Below are positions 24,893-33,543 of a stretch of DNA of 53,861 bases, piece after piece. Under the pieces are notes generated by a model. That model worked only from the letters and a program-made list of their open reading frames with translations, made no database searches and had not been told where the DNA came from. The stretch comes from an uncultured bacterium (GTDB lineage Bacteria > Planctomycetota > Phycisphaerae > Phycisphaerales > SM1A02). The DNA lies in NCBI GenBank assembly GCA_903961015.1, contig CAJCCX010000095.1, positions 1 through 53,861 on the forward strand. Reading direction: 5' to 3'. The position numbers and the translations under genes were made by a program. The stretch's first letter is position 1; every line of letters begins with the position of its first letter.

Positions 24893-25951
24893 TTAGACGC
24901 AAGGACCCCATGCGCTGAGCAACGTGGTGAGATCGGAACCATCCGTCGTTTGATCTCCGTTCGTATCGCCTGCAGCTGTTCCCCAACCGCTGAGAAGTGA
25001 CGTGAGATCTGAACCGTCGATCACTAGATCACCATTGAAGTCTGGGGGACACGCCGGTGGAACGACTGGGCAATCTGACTCGTTTGCATCGACCACGAGA
25101 ACCGCGTATTGATTTCCTTCAATGGTCGAGAGATTCACGCTGCGAGGCTCGCCAAGATTGCCCATCGGTGCAAGAGGCGCGAGGAACTGGTTCGATAGAT
25201 AATCGTGACCTCCGCCATTGATCGCAGCACAAATCTTGATGTTCTTCTGAGTCGTTGCGTCATAACCAAGCAAAATCAGTGGGATCGACATCTCGATACC
25301 TGTGGTGACACCGACGCCACTTGCTTTGCCACCATCTCCACCGACGCCTGCGATATTTGAATTATTAATTGCGACTTTGACTCCAAACTTCACATTGTCA
25401 ATCGGCACTGAACCAGGAGTTCCCGTGCCGATATATGCGCCTATTCCACCGCCTTCAGTCAAAAGCTGTGCGATAGCTGCGTAGAGAGCAACAGGCGTCC
25501 CGCCACAAGTCGTCGTGAGATAAAAATCCGCCGAAAAGCATGTGTCGAAAGTCAAACCATTTCCAGAGCCATCATCACCCATTCTGTTCAGAGCGTTAAA
25601 GTCGATATCTGGATTGTTTCCAGGCAGTCGGTTCTGACCACCTGATCGGCAATCAATAAACACTTCCATTTTATTGAAATTGCTTTCTAGATTGCCGCCA
25701 AAGAAAAGATAGAGAACTCCGCCGTTCACAACAGCGTGCAGTCCGTCAAGTTCAGATCCATCGGCCACATCAACAAGTCCGAGAGTGGAATTGCCGAATC
25801 CTGTTGTCAAGGATTGAGTCACAAGATTATTCGCAGGAACATAGATAGCGTCCAAAGTTCCGTCGACAATTGGAGCCTGCCCAAAAGCCGAGGAAACAAG
25901 TGCGCAAGGAACAACCGCTAAGGCAGCAACAATAGATATATGAGTCAGCAT
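24893..25951 (-). CDS. Secreted protein with dockerin-like tail
   Basis: A 352-residue secreted protein with signal peptide 1-24 (cleavage after SSAFGQ). The N-terminal part (IVDGTLDAIY, GSELDGLHAVVNGGVLYLFFGG) resembles the beta-sandwich that opens many planctomycete surface proteins. I do not recognise a catalytic domain. The last ~60 residues carry two dockerin type I-like loops, PDFNGDLVIDGSDLTSLLS and GDTNGDQTTDGSDLTTLLS, each closing with a Trp-Gly, encoded by visibly similar DNA. A strong Shine-Dalgarno AAGGAG (complement of 25958-25963) fixes the start. It is probably exported and may bind calcium. Confidence 0.7.
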   Translation of the reverse strand: MLTHISIVAALAVVPCALVSSAFGQAPIVDGTLDAIYVPANNLVTQSLTTGFGNSTLGLVDVADGSELDGLHAVVNGGVLYLFFGGNLESNFNKMEVFIDCRSGGQNRLPGNNPDIDFNALNRMGDDGSGNGLTFDTCFSADFYLTTTCGGTPVALYAAIAQLLTEGGGIGAYIGTGTPGSVPIDNVKFGVKVAINNSNIAGVGGDGGKASGVGVTTGIEMSIPLILLGYDATTQKNIKICAAINGGGHDYLSNQFLAPLAPMGNLGEPRSVNLSTIEGNQYAVLVVDANESDCPVVPPACPPDFNGDLVIDGSDLTSLLSGWGTAAGDTNGDQTTDGSDLTTLLSAWGPCV

Positions 25952-26019
25952 TCGAATCTCCTTATGCAGAAAGATATCCCGATTTGCTGTGGAAGCAAAT
26001 GAAAATTAATTTTTTTAAA

Positions 26020-27195
26020 TCAGCGAGCCATACCGACCACAACAACTCCTCCAAGAGCGATCTCAGCCGCCTCGGCACGCAGAAGGAGTTCTCGTGGCAA
26101 TCGCCGATTTGGAGCCAATTCTGAAGCTTTCGTCAGCAATTTCACTGCGTTCGTAAAGTCGCCTTGTCGCTCCAAGACCATTCCCTTCAACAAATAACCA
26201 TCGGAGACTTTCGGATTTCGGCCCATCAAACGGCGAGCACACGAATCAACGCGCTCGATATCCCCGACCATCCAAGCGATGTATCCCAAAGCCAAATCGT
26301 GCTCGAGCGTGATTCCATCTTGCTTGCTCGCATTCGAACTTTCGAAGGCGACCAACAAGTCTCGAGCTTCAAGCGCACGACCAGTCATCGCAAGACAGCG
26401 TGCGCGAATGCGAGCCATGTCTTCTCGGTCCATTGACTTCGCAGGCAAAGTGGCGAGAGCTGTGAGGCAACGATCCCATTCTTTCGCGTGGAATGCGACG
26501 AGAGCCAAATCTTCTTGATAATCCAACGGGTTCGGCGCAAGCGTGACTGCCAATTCCATAAAGTTAAGCGCTTGCGCATGATCGTCTTCCGATGCTGCTA
26601 TCTCGCTGCGCAGATGAGCAAGCGCAGAACTGAATTCGAAGTGACACGATGTATCGTCGATCAGTGTCTTCGCCTCATTTGTTCGGCCGAGCACAAGCAA
26701 TGTCTCCGCTTGGGCGAGAAGATAATGAGTGCTTGTTGGTTCGATGGTGAGAGCAGTTGCATATTCTTTCAGCGCTTCTTCGTCGCGACCCCATCGCTGG
26801 GAGACGATGCCTTGGTAATACATGCATTCAGCGCATGATGGATCAAGCTCTGCAGCATTCTTGAATTCAGTCATGGCCAATTCAAGTCTTCCCATTTCAA
26901 GGACGATTCGGCCACGCAGAAGACGGGCTTTGGGATCCGTGGGAAATGCAACAACAACCCGATCAATTTGCGTCAATGCATCTTTGAATTGCCCAGCATC
27001 GAGTGCTTGCGCAGCTTGATCAGATGCGACTGCTCCGCCGACTCGATTGAAACGATCGCTTGCAACTTTGCGTGCTTCGATGCCCGTCTTTGTTGGGCCA
27101 CCGCACCCAAACACGACAGATGCCAAGAGCGCACACGACATGAAAGAGGACCCTGCGGAAATGAGACGATTTGGGTACGAAGTTGATTGGTTCAT
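26020..27195 (-). CDS. TPR-repeat lipoprotein of the secretion locus
   Basis: A 391-residue lipoprotein: a signal peptide with lipobox VVFGC (Cys31) and then tandem tetratricopeptide repeats (for example DALTQIDRVVVAFPTDPKAR, LAMTEFKNAAELDPSCAECM and ALKEYATALTIEPTSTHYLL). Its ATG overlaps the stop of the secretin gene (ATGA, 27192-27195), so it belongs to that operon. TPR lipoproteins such as PilF/PilW act as pilotins for secretin assembly in type IV pilus systems. That role is likely here but is inferred from position and domain only. Confidence 0.8.
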   Translation of the reverse strand: MNQSTSYPNRLISAGSSFMSCALLASVVFGCGGPTKTGIEARKVASDRFNRVGGAVASDQAAQALDAGQFKDALTQIDRVVVAFPTDPKARLLRGRIVLEMGRLELAMTEFKNAAELDPSCAECMYYQGIVSQRWGRDEEALKEYATALTIEPTSTHYLLAQAETLLVLGRTNEAKTLIDDTSCHFEFSSALAHLRSEIAASEDDHAQALNFMELAVTLAPNPLDYQEDLALVAFHAKEWDRCLTALATLPAKSMDREDMARIRARCLAMTGRALEARDLLVAFESSNASKQDGITLEHDLALGYIAWMVGDIERVDSCARRLMGRNPKVSDGYLLKGMVLERQGDFTNAVKLLTKASELAPNRRLPRELLLRAEAAEIALGGVVVVGMAR

Positions 27196-29315
27196 GGTGC
27201 GGGCTCTGGTGCGACTGGTGCAGAAACTGCTGGCGTACTTGGCTCTTGCGCAACTGGCGCTGGAGTCACGCTTGGCTTCACATTGGGCGTTTCACTGGGA
27301 GTACTGGGCGAGAACGTTCGGCGCTCGATCAGTGTCTGATCAATTTGATCTTGATAATCAGAACCTGGCATCGAAATAACCCGCTCGCGCAATTGCTGCA
27401 TTGCTGGCGAAATTGGCTTCATGCGAAGTGCCGCGTTGGAGTAATAAAGCGCCTTGGTGAGATCGCCATTGTTGTACGCAGTAAATGCGTCCTGCTGATA
27501 ATTCGCAGTGACTTGCTCGCGCGAAAATGGCAAGAGCCCAGCACGCGCACCGACGCGAACATTCTCAACAATTTCGAGCGAGTCTTTACCTTCTTCGTAG
27601 AGCTTTTGATCTTCAATCACCGTCGGCGTCACCAAGAAAATAATTTCTTTGCGCTGAACGCGATCAGCTTGTCCAGTGATCGCCCCACCGAAAAGTGGGA
27701 TGTCACTTAAGAAAGGAACTTGACGGCGTTGCGAGGTAATTTTGTCGCTGAAGAGCCCACCGAGCACAACTGTTTGCCCGCTGCGAACACGAACATTTGT
27801 ATGCAATTCCTGAGTTGTAGAGTCGGGAACCGTCGTCTCACCACCACCTGGCACGCCAATTTTACGAAGTGTGAAATCAGAAATACTTGGAGACATTTCC
27901 ATTCGGATCATGCCGTCATCCGTTATGAACGGCCGAAAAGTCAGCTTGATTCCTGTATCGAGATATTCGACCGTTTGCGTCGTGCTGGTCTGGTTCTGCG
28001 TGGTCGTGAGATATGCGACTCTTTCTCCGATCATCACTGCCGCACGCTGGCGATTCAAGCATGTCACCGCTGGACGAGCGAGCACAGTGAGGTCGGTCAC
28101 ATCATCGAGCACTGTCAAAAAGACAGAAACGTCATCAGAGACAAACCCCATCTTGATGTTTGCAGGTGGCGCATTGGGCAGTGCAACTTGATTGGTGACC
28201 GCCGCTGCTTGCGCGGAATTGGGATAGGGAGTGAAAGGTTTTTTGTCAGTTGTCAATCCAGTCTGAAGCGCATCTGGCACTCCAAGTGGCGGAATTGCCT
28301 TCGACACTAAATTGTCAAAGTTCAGATTGCCGATTGCGGCGATATCCAAACCATATGCATTATTTTCATCGATGTTGGCGGAGACCACTGTCGCTTCGAC
28401 GCGAACCTGTTGCGGCGCGCTATCAATCTCTTTCAGAACACGAGCCACTTCCGCCAAATTCGAAGCGTAATCCGTGACCACGATTCGAGCGGTGAATGCG
28501 TAATCATCTGCGCCGCCATTTTCCAAAGTTGGCGTAAATCCTGCGACAACAGTCCCACGCGAAGCCATTTTTCCATCCTGTGAAAGAATCGGCTTGATGA
28601 ACGATTCTGCATCGCTCGCATTCAAGAATTGCAACACAAATACTTGCGTGCCAAGTTGGCGCCTCGCTTTTTCCAGCGCCTCAAATTCTCCTTGTGTATA
28701 AACGAAAATAAACGATCCCTGACGAACTGAAATCAGACCGTTGACCGAGAGAATCGCTTCAAGCGCTTCGTTGAAAGGAACGTCATACAGATTGACCGAA
28801 ACGCTTCCTTCCACTTTGTCGCTGGCAACAATGTTTTGCTTACTGCGAACAGAAAGAAGTTCGAGCAGTGCATCGACCGCAACATTCTGAGCAGAGAGTG
28901 TGATGGTCCCGTGTGTTGAAACTTCAAGAATCGGAGGAGGGCTGAGATCAACTGTTGCCGGAGGGGCAGGCGCAGGAGTTGATGCAGGAGTTGTCGCAGG
29001 GGCAGGCGCAGAAGTTTTCGCAGGAGCTGATGCAGGCACAACGGTTGCTGATGCGGAAGCATTTCCCTGCGAACCCGAAGTGACTGGCGCGAATCCACCA
29101 GGAGGAAAAGGTGGGATTGAATTCTGTGGCGAACTTGATGCCGCCGCAATTGCAACCTGCACGAACGCGCTCGCAACGCACGCAGAGAAAGCTGCACAGT
29201 GCGATTGTGATCGCACTCGAGTCTGATACACGGGGCTTTTTTGTTGATAAATATCCAAAGTGCGTGATACCGCCTGCACCAAGTGAACGGTGCTGAGTAA
29301 TACACTTCGGCTCAT
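27192..29315 (-). CDS. Type II/IV secretion system secretin
   Basis: A 707-residue outer-membrane secretin. The export segment is unusually far in (about 40-58), followed by a Pro/Ala-rich linker (~95-130), an STN-like domain (ITLSAQNVAVDALLELLSVR to EALEAILSVNGL, ~135-200), an N1-type domain, and the secretin beta-domain with VYLTTTQNQ-like strands, VRVRSGQTVVLGGLF and VPFLSDIPLFGG (~420-600). A C-terminal helical, TPR-like stretch and a Pro/Ala tail follow. It starts directly after the stop of the GspH-like gene (TAAATG). Internal GTG codons near residue 36 would give a more usual signal peptide. It would form the exit channel of the system. Confidence 0.9.
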   Translation of the reverse strand: MSRSVLLSTVHLVQAVSRTLDIYQQKSPVYQTRVRSQSHCAAFSACVASAFVQVAIAAASSSPQNSIPPFPPGGFAPVTSGSQGNASASATVVPASAPAKTSAPAPATTPASTPAPAPPATVDLSPPPILEVSTHGTITLSAQNVAVDALLELLSVRSKQNIVASDKVEGSVSVNLYDVPFNEALEAILSVNGLISVRQGSFIFVYTQGEFEALEKARRQLGTQVFVLQFLNASDAESFIKPILSQDGKMASRGTVVAGFTPTLENGGADDYAFTARIVVTDYASNLAEVARVLKEIDSAPQQVRVEATVVSANIDENNAYGLDIAAIGNLNFDNLVSKAIPPLGVPDALQTGLTTDKKPFTPYPNSAQAAAVTNQVALPNAPPANIKMGFVSDDVSVFLTVLDDVTDLTVLARPAVTCLNRQRAAVMIGERVAYLTTTQNQTSTTQTVEYLDTGIKLTFRPFITDDGMIRMEMSPSISDFTLRKIGVPGGGETTVPDSTTQELHTNVRVRSGQTVVLGGLFSDKITSQRRQVPFLSDIPLFGGAITGQADRVQRKEIIFLVTPTVIEDQKLYEEGKDSLEIVENVRVGARAGLLPFSREQVTANYQQDAFTAYNNGDLTKALYYSNAALRMKPISPAMQQLRERVISMPGSDYQDQIDQTLIERRTFSPSTPSETPNVKPSVTPAPVAQEPSTPAVSAPVAPEPAP

Positions 29316-29789
29316 TTATGGCAACCCGATAGCTTTTTCCACCCGAATTTGTCCAGATGTGGGTTGCAAAACGAGATCGATGGACTCCTGACCAATGCCA
29401 GCTGAAAGGTGAATTCGCGGTTCAGCTGCATCGAGTCCGATATTCAACGCGCCAGAATGATTGAAGGGAATTCCATCGACTGGAACATCCGTCACAGTAA
29501 CAAGTACCCCTGATGCTTCAGAAAAACTATTTTTATTGAACCGTACTGTTCCTGCGTCTGGCGGTCCTTCGATCGTGTAACCGTCAGAAAGGAATTTGAT
29601 CTTCGCGGGGGTTGATGGATTTGCAATTGTCCAGGCCTGCGCATATTGAATATCCGCCCATAACCGATGTTGTGCTGCGGAGAGTCGTCCTCCGCTCTGG
29701 TCCGAGAACATTGGTAATGCAAGCGAGACGATCACCGCGATGATGATCGTCGTGATGATGAGTTCGATGAGTGTGAAGGCTCGACGCAT
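29316..29789 (-). CDS. GspH/FimT-like minor pseudopilin
   Basis: A 157-residue pseudopilin. The leader MRRAFTLIELIITTIIIAVI is a textbook prepilin peptidase site (cleavage after Ala, Glu5 present). The beta-rich C-terminal half (AAQHRLWADIQYAQAWTIA, then VLQPTSGQIRVE) follows GspH/FimT proteins. A very strong Shine-Dalgarno AAGGAGGGGA lies upstream of the ATG, unlike the ATGA-coupled genes before it, which suggests it is translated more strongly. It is the fourth pseudopilin of the minus-strand arm. Confidence 0.85.
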   Translation of the reverse strand: MRRAFTLIELIITTIIIAVIVSLALPMFSDQSGGRLSAAQHRLWADIQYAQAWTIANPSTPAKIKFLSDGYTIEGPPDAGTVRFNKNSFSEASGVLVTVTDVPVDGIPFNHSGALNIGLDAAEPRIHLSAGIGQESIDLVLQPTSGQIRVEKAIGLP

Positions 29790-29836
29790 GGTTGTCCCCT
29801 CCTTAAATGAGAACTGTTGGCTGAAAATTGTTTGAC

Positions 29837-31609
29837 TTAGAAATTGATCTGAATGCGAGTTGGAATTTGTGCCGTGCCACCGCGTGGAGGCGGCGCCCCT
29901 TCGGTGATTCCAGTGATGTCATCAAGAGCGTGGTCATAAAAGAAACTCGCCTCATCGCGCAAGATGACGTGATTCGCCGCAATGCGACCATAGATCTCCG
30001 TGTTTCCACGCAGAATCACAGGATTGGTTGGCATGTAGATAGATCCGACAATCGAACTGTTATAGAAATCCCAGATGAAGATCGAAGAAAGAAATGCAGG
30101 GTCTGGATAGATGCGAATTCTCCAAGGCTCGATGTACTTCGGCTCTTCTGGAGCAACAGGATCACACACCGTCGCGACCCACTGATTGAGCCACTTTTTG
30201 CGGTGAGGGTCACCAAGTTTGTTCGTGGCACTCGGGTCTGAAGTGCATGTGTAATCGCTTCCAATCCACGATCCTGTTGTGACCAAATCGTATGCAACGA
30301 AAAGAAGCAACTGCGAATTCGCTTTCAATTCGATCGCAGAGTTTGTCATCGAGAAACTTTTTGCATCGAGATCAAACCACTGCCTGGCCTTCATCACAAT
30401 TTTCACATTGCCATTTATGATCAGACGACTGTTGGACAAGGTGAATTTGTCATCCACGCGATAAATACCGCTGTTCAGCGTGATGACAGAGTTATTCGAG
30501 ACGATGAGATCGCCGCCAGCAATTGGGATTCCGAAGAATTCATTGCATCGCACGCGAATCGGATTCAGCGTGACGGTGACGCCGCTATACGTTTTATTGC
30601 CGGTGAATGTCGTTCCAGGAATGAATGACGGTTCTGATGGAGGAGTAGGCATCACAATCGATTGACCAGCCGACAATCGAACCTGTTCGACTTCTTCGGC
30701 ACTTCCTCCAGTGACAGTCACGCTTTCTGCATTCGATGGGAAATAGAGATATGCCTGTTTTGTGGCAAATGAATCGCTTGCAATTTCCCATGATGCAGCA
30801 AGAGAAGTCTTGCCGCCAAGGTAGTGATAGATCACATCTTCATTGTTCACTCTTACGCCGGCATATCCAGCGCGCGAAGCGCGAACAAATTCTGTTGGCT
30901 TCGCCGCCAATGCGAGAGCGAATGTGTTGTATGTGCCTGGAATTGCGACTGCTTGATCTTCAAAGTATGCGTCAGTGCCAAAGTAAACGCCTTCATTACT
31001 GAACCAAGACTTCATCGCCTGTGTTCCAACATTTATTGGGTATTTCAGCGAGCTTTTCGGCGCTTTTTCCCAGCGACCGACAAAGTTGGTCCCTTCCATG
31101 CGGAAGAGTTTGTTTGCAAAGATCGCATACTGGCCCTTGACAAGACTTTGCAGACTCATCTGCGCACTCATTTGATAACTCGTTTCACCTACGGTCACGG
31201 TGATTGTCGCTTGAAATTCAGTTGTACTGATCGTTGGTGCTGCCCCTGTCGTCAAATCAGCAACTGTGACATTTAATGTTGCACCGTTGATTTGATAATT
31301 CGTCAACAGAACACCATCCGCAAGTTGCGCCCGCCACTGCGTTGCGAGGGTGACATCCGGCTGCTGGAAAATATTTGCGAGAACTTCGCGAGAAATCGCC
31401 AGTCCTTCTGCGGCAGCCAAGCGCGCACGCGCAGCTTCACCCATACTGCGACCAACCATCACACTGTGATCACGGGATTTGACGAATGATGTTCCTGCTG
31501 TTGCAGCCACTCCGAGTGCAAAGAGCGCCATCAAGAGCGCGACACCACGATGGCTGCGAGATTTCGAACGGGCACGACTTGAAAATCCGAGCACATAAAA
31601 TTGTTTCAT
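29837..31609 (-). CDS. PilX/GspK-position protein with a beta-helix-like tip domain
   Basis: A 590-residue protein. A basic N-terminus and a hydrophobic helix (GVALLMALFALGVAATAG, ~22-40) correspond to PilX-type minor pilins, without the usual E5 leader. After an alpha region there is a long beta-rich C-terminal part (from ~330) with repeating short strands (LIVSNNSVITLNSGIY, LSNSRLIINGNVKIVM, SIVGSIYMPTNPVILRGN, AANHVILRDEASFFYDHAL). This matches the DUF7305-type domain that ends in a HYDEAL-like motif, as I remember it. It occupies the place of GspK/PilX and could cap the pseudopilus. Its ATG overlaps the upstream stop (ATGA, 31606-31609). Confidence 0.7.
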   Translation of the reverse strand: MKQFYVLGFSSRARSKSRSHRGVALLMALFALGVAATAGTSFVKSRDHSVMVGRSMGEAARARLAAAEGLAISREVLANIFQQPDVTLATQWRAQLADGVLLTNYQINGATLNVTVADLTTGAAPTISTTEFQATITVTVGETSYQMSAQMSLQSLVKGQYAIFANKLFRMEGTNFVGRWEKAPKSSLKYPINVGTQAMKSWFSNEGVYFGTDAYFEDQAVAIPGTYNTFALALAAKPTEFVRASRAGYAGVRVNNEDVIYHYLGGKTSLAASWEIASDSFATKQAYLYFPSNAESVTVTGGSAEEVEQVRLSAGQSIVMPTPPSEPSFIPGTTFTGNKTYSGVTVTLNPIRVRCNEFFGIPIAGGDLIVSNNSVITLNSGIYRVDDKFTLSNSRLIINGNVKIVMKARQWFDLDAKSFSMTNSAIELKANSQLLLFVAYDLVTTGSWIGSDYTCTSDPSATNKLGDPHRKKWLNQWVATVCDPVAPEEPKYIEPWRIRIYPDPAFLSSIFIWDFYNSSIVGSIYMPTNPVILRGNTEIYGRIAANHVILRDEASFFYDHALDDITGITEGAPPPRGGTAQIPTRIQINF

Positions 31610-32313
31610 GATCCAGACTCCGAACAAATTGGGTGCCGATCAAAGAACGCAATAGCGCTTTCAAGGCGCACATCGGCCTGCAATTTTTCATCGCCCATGA
31701 GCGCGACGAATGCAAACTCCACTCCCACTGAACGATTTTGACAACAATCACTCGTTTGCCAGACGAATCGAGGACGTTTCATTGTTCCCGTGGCAAGTTC
31801 TGGTCCCGCAAGACCTGAAGCAATCGGTGAACGGCGCAATTTCCCTGCTTCGTTGAGTTGAAGAAACAGGTCATCCCAAAATGAACCATCAACAGTAAAA
31901 ACAGCTGATTCCGTTGCTTCGACCATATTGTTTTTTACAGTCCATTCGATCAGCGTCCAAGTCGCATCTTCTTCTTGGACAAACTCAAGCCAATGCAATT
32001 CATCTTCTGCGAGATCAATACGATCGAATGCTGCATCGCTGCCGCTGCCGGAAGTTAAAAGCGTTTCCGCAGGAAGCCAAAGCAATACGCGCTGTGGACT
32101 GAGCGCCAAAGACATGCGCGTCTTCAACGAAAGTAATCCCAGATGCGACTGAACGCCTGCGCTGCGCACGATCGCTTCGCTGCGCAGATCCTGAATTGAG
32201 AGTGCAGAGACAAATCCTTGAATGAGTGCCACCACAGTTCCAGCAATCATCGTTGTCACAACCGTTGCGATCATGATCTCAATGAGTGTGAATGCGCGGA
32301 GTTTTCTTTTCAT
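31606..32313 (-). CDS. PilW/GspJ-like minor pseudopilin
   Basis: A 235-residue minor pseudopilin with leader KRKLRAFTLIEIMIATVVTT (Glu5 present) and a beta-rich C-terminal domain. Size and position (second of four) fit GspJ/PilW. A CC pair sits in TSDCCQNRSVGVEFAF near residue 195. The ATG at 32313 overlaps the stop of the first gene (ATGA, 32310-32313). A longer version opening at 32394 lies inside that gene and is not needed. Confidence 0.8.
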   Translation of the reverse strand: MKRKLRAFTLIEIMIATVVTTMIAGTVVALIQGFVSALSIQDLRSEAIVRSAGVQSHLGLLSLKTRMSLALSPQRVLLWLPAETLLTSGSGSDAAFDRIDLAEDELHWLEFVQEEDATWTLIEWTVKNNMVEATESAVFTVDGSFWDDLFLQLNEAGKLRRSPIASGLAGPELATGTMKRPRFVWQTSDCCQNRSVGVEFAFVALMGDEKLQADVRLESAIAFFDRHPICSESGS

Positions 32314-32762
32314 GGCGTGACGGCGCCTTCTTCTTCGGTTGTCCACGGACGAAATCGCTGCAAAGAGACAAGCTTGCGATCTTGCCCTTGCCACGAATCA
32401 GAAACAGTCACATCAAACAAATAACCCTGCACAATCAGACCAGGGAAATCAGGCACTGTGAGATTTGCAGATGTAACGATGGTTCGACGCGACATCTTGT
32501 TATAGGAATAACTGAAGAACTCACCAGTAGGCGTTTTGATCGCTCCTGGTGCCTCAGTGATATCTGCGACTGCAATCGTGGGGTATGACCTTGAGAGATA
32601 TTCAGCAATGCGCGACTCAGCCGCAGTTCCTGCGAGTGTCATGGAAAGAGCTTCTTCCTGCGCAGCCAGTCCACCTTGCACTGCCATCACCATAATGCTT
32701 GCAGAAAGAGTAAGGATGACCAGAGCCACCATGCATTCAATGAGAGTCATAGCGCGTCGCAT
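32310..32762 (-). CDS. PilV/GspI-like minor pseudopilin
   Basis: A 150-residue pseudopilin with leader MRRAMTLIECMVALVILTLS (Glu5 present), the pattern of PilV/GspI. The start at 32762 is chosen because GAGGG lies 7 bp upstream and because it puts the processing site at residue 5; upstream ATGs at 32768 and 32792 are possible. It is the first gene of the minus-strand arm (pseudopilins, secretin, TPR lipoprotein) and faces the divergent major pseudopilin gene across a 266-bp AT-rich region. Confidence 0.8.
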   Translation of the reverse strand: MRRAMTLIECMVALVILTLSASIMVMAVQGGLAAQEEALSMTLAGTAAESRIAEYLSRSYPTIAVADITEAPGAIKTPTGEFFSYSYNKMSRRTIVTSANLTVPDFPGLIVQGYLFDVTVSDSWQGQDRKLVSLQRFRPWTTEEEGAVTP

Positions 32763-33028
32763 TCCCATACCCTCGGCTCGTTTCAACATCATCTTCACAC
32801 TTCTATATTCAGATTCAGATGCGAATTTGCAAGGGAATAACCTAATTATTAAAGCCAAATAGCAGATAAAAACATCGGGGACAAAAATCTTTAAAAAATC
32901 ATCAAGTTAATTTGTTCCCCACCAAAATGAATCCGACAGTTTGTTTGTTGGACAGCGAATGTCGCCGTCCTGCTCTACACCGAAGCGTGTCGTGCTTGCA
33001 CGAACGCCTGAACCTCAGGAGGTTTGAA
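32763..33028. other. Divergent promoter region of the secretion locus
   Basis: AT-rich stretch (notably about 32,830-32,925) between the two arms; it should carry both promoters, but no single best -35/-10 pair stands out. A small perfect inverted repeat TCGTGC-TT-GCACGA lies at 32990-33003 in the leader of the major pseudopilin gene, about 20 bp before its Shine-Dalgarno. Confidence 0.5.
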
Positions 33029-33388
33029 ATGATTGCACGTAACATCAAGCGCGGATTCACACTGATTGAAATTCTCATCGTCGTCGTAATTCTCGGCGTC
33101 CTAGCGGCACTGGTTGTGCCATCGGTCACGAGTGCTTTGACGGATGCGAACTCTGAAGCGGCTGATGCCCGCGGAAGTCAGATCCTGACCATGATCACTC
33201 GGTATAACCAATTCTTGCCAGGTGGCGGAACAGCCATCAGTACAACTGACGGCGCCATCGCAGCAGCAAGTTTCGCGAAGCTTGTGGCTGCAGGATATTG
33301 CACGGATTCTGATGTTTCGAATCAACTGACAGCAGATGGTGCTGCAAGTTGGACCTTTGCTGCAGGCAAAGTCATCCCAACTCCTTAA
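33029..33388 (+). CDS. Major pseudopilin (PilA/GspG-like)
   Basis: A 119-residue pseudopilin with leader MIARNIKRGFTLIEILIVVV, cleaved after Gly with Glu5 retained, and a short C-terminal domain typical of GspG-like or small PilA-like subunits. It should be the main subunit of the pseudopilus or pilus. A perfect AGGAGG Shine-Dalgarno precedes the ATG at 33029 by 7 bp, and a strong hairpin follows the gene, so it is set up for higher expression than the genes downstream. The longer frame opening at 32912 is leader sequence. Confidence 0.88.
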   Translation: MIARNIKRGFTLIEILIVVVILGVLAALVVPSVTSALTDANSEAADARGSQILTMITRYNQFLPGGGTAISTTDGAIAAASFAKLVAAGYCTDSDVSNQLTADGAASWTFAAGKVIPTP

Positions 33389-33447
33389 TCGAATTGTTTA
33401 GCAATCATTCGGACCCCTGAGCGGCGGGAGTCTGATCAAGTAGAGAA

Positions 33448-33483
33448 GCGCGCCGCGGGTAGAGAGTTCTATCCGCGGCGCGC
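33448..33483 (+). terminator. GC-rich hairpin after the major pseudopilin gene
   Basis: GCGCGCCGCGG pairs perfectly with CCGCGGCGCGC, and the stem continues through a G-T pair and TAGA/TCTA to a GAGT loop, about 16 bp in all. Only a weak T stretch (actttaatta) follows. It lies 60 bp after the pseudopilin stop and 60 bp before pilM, so it is likely a partial terminator or mRNA-stabilising structure. Confidence 0.7.
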
Positions 33484-33543
33484 ACTTTAATTATGTGAGT
33501 TGAATGGGTTGAGTGAATCACTGCAGGAAAGGCAAAGTCCCCC

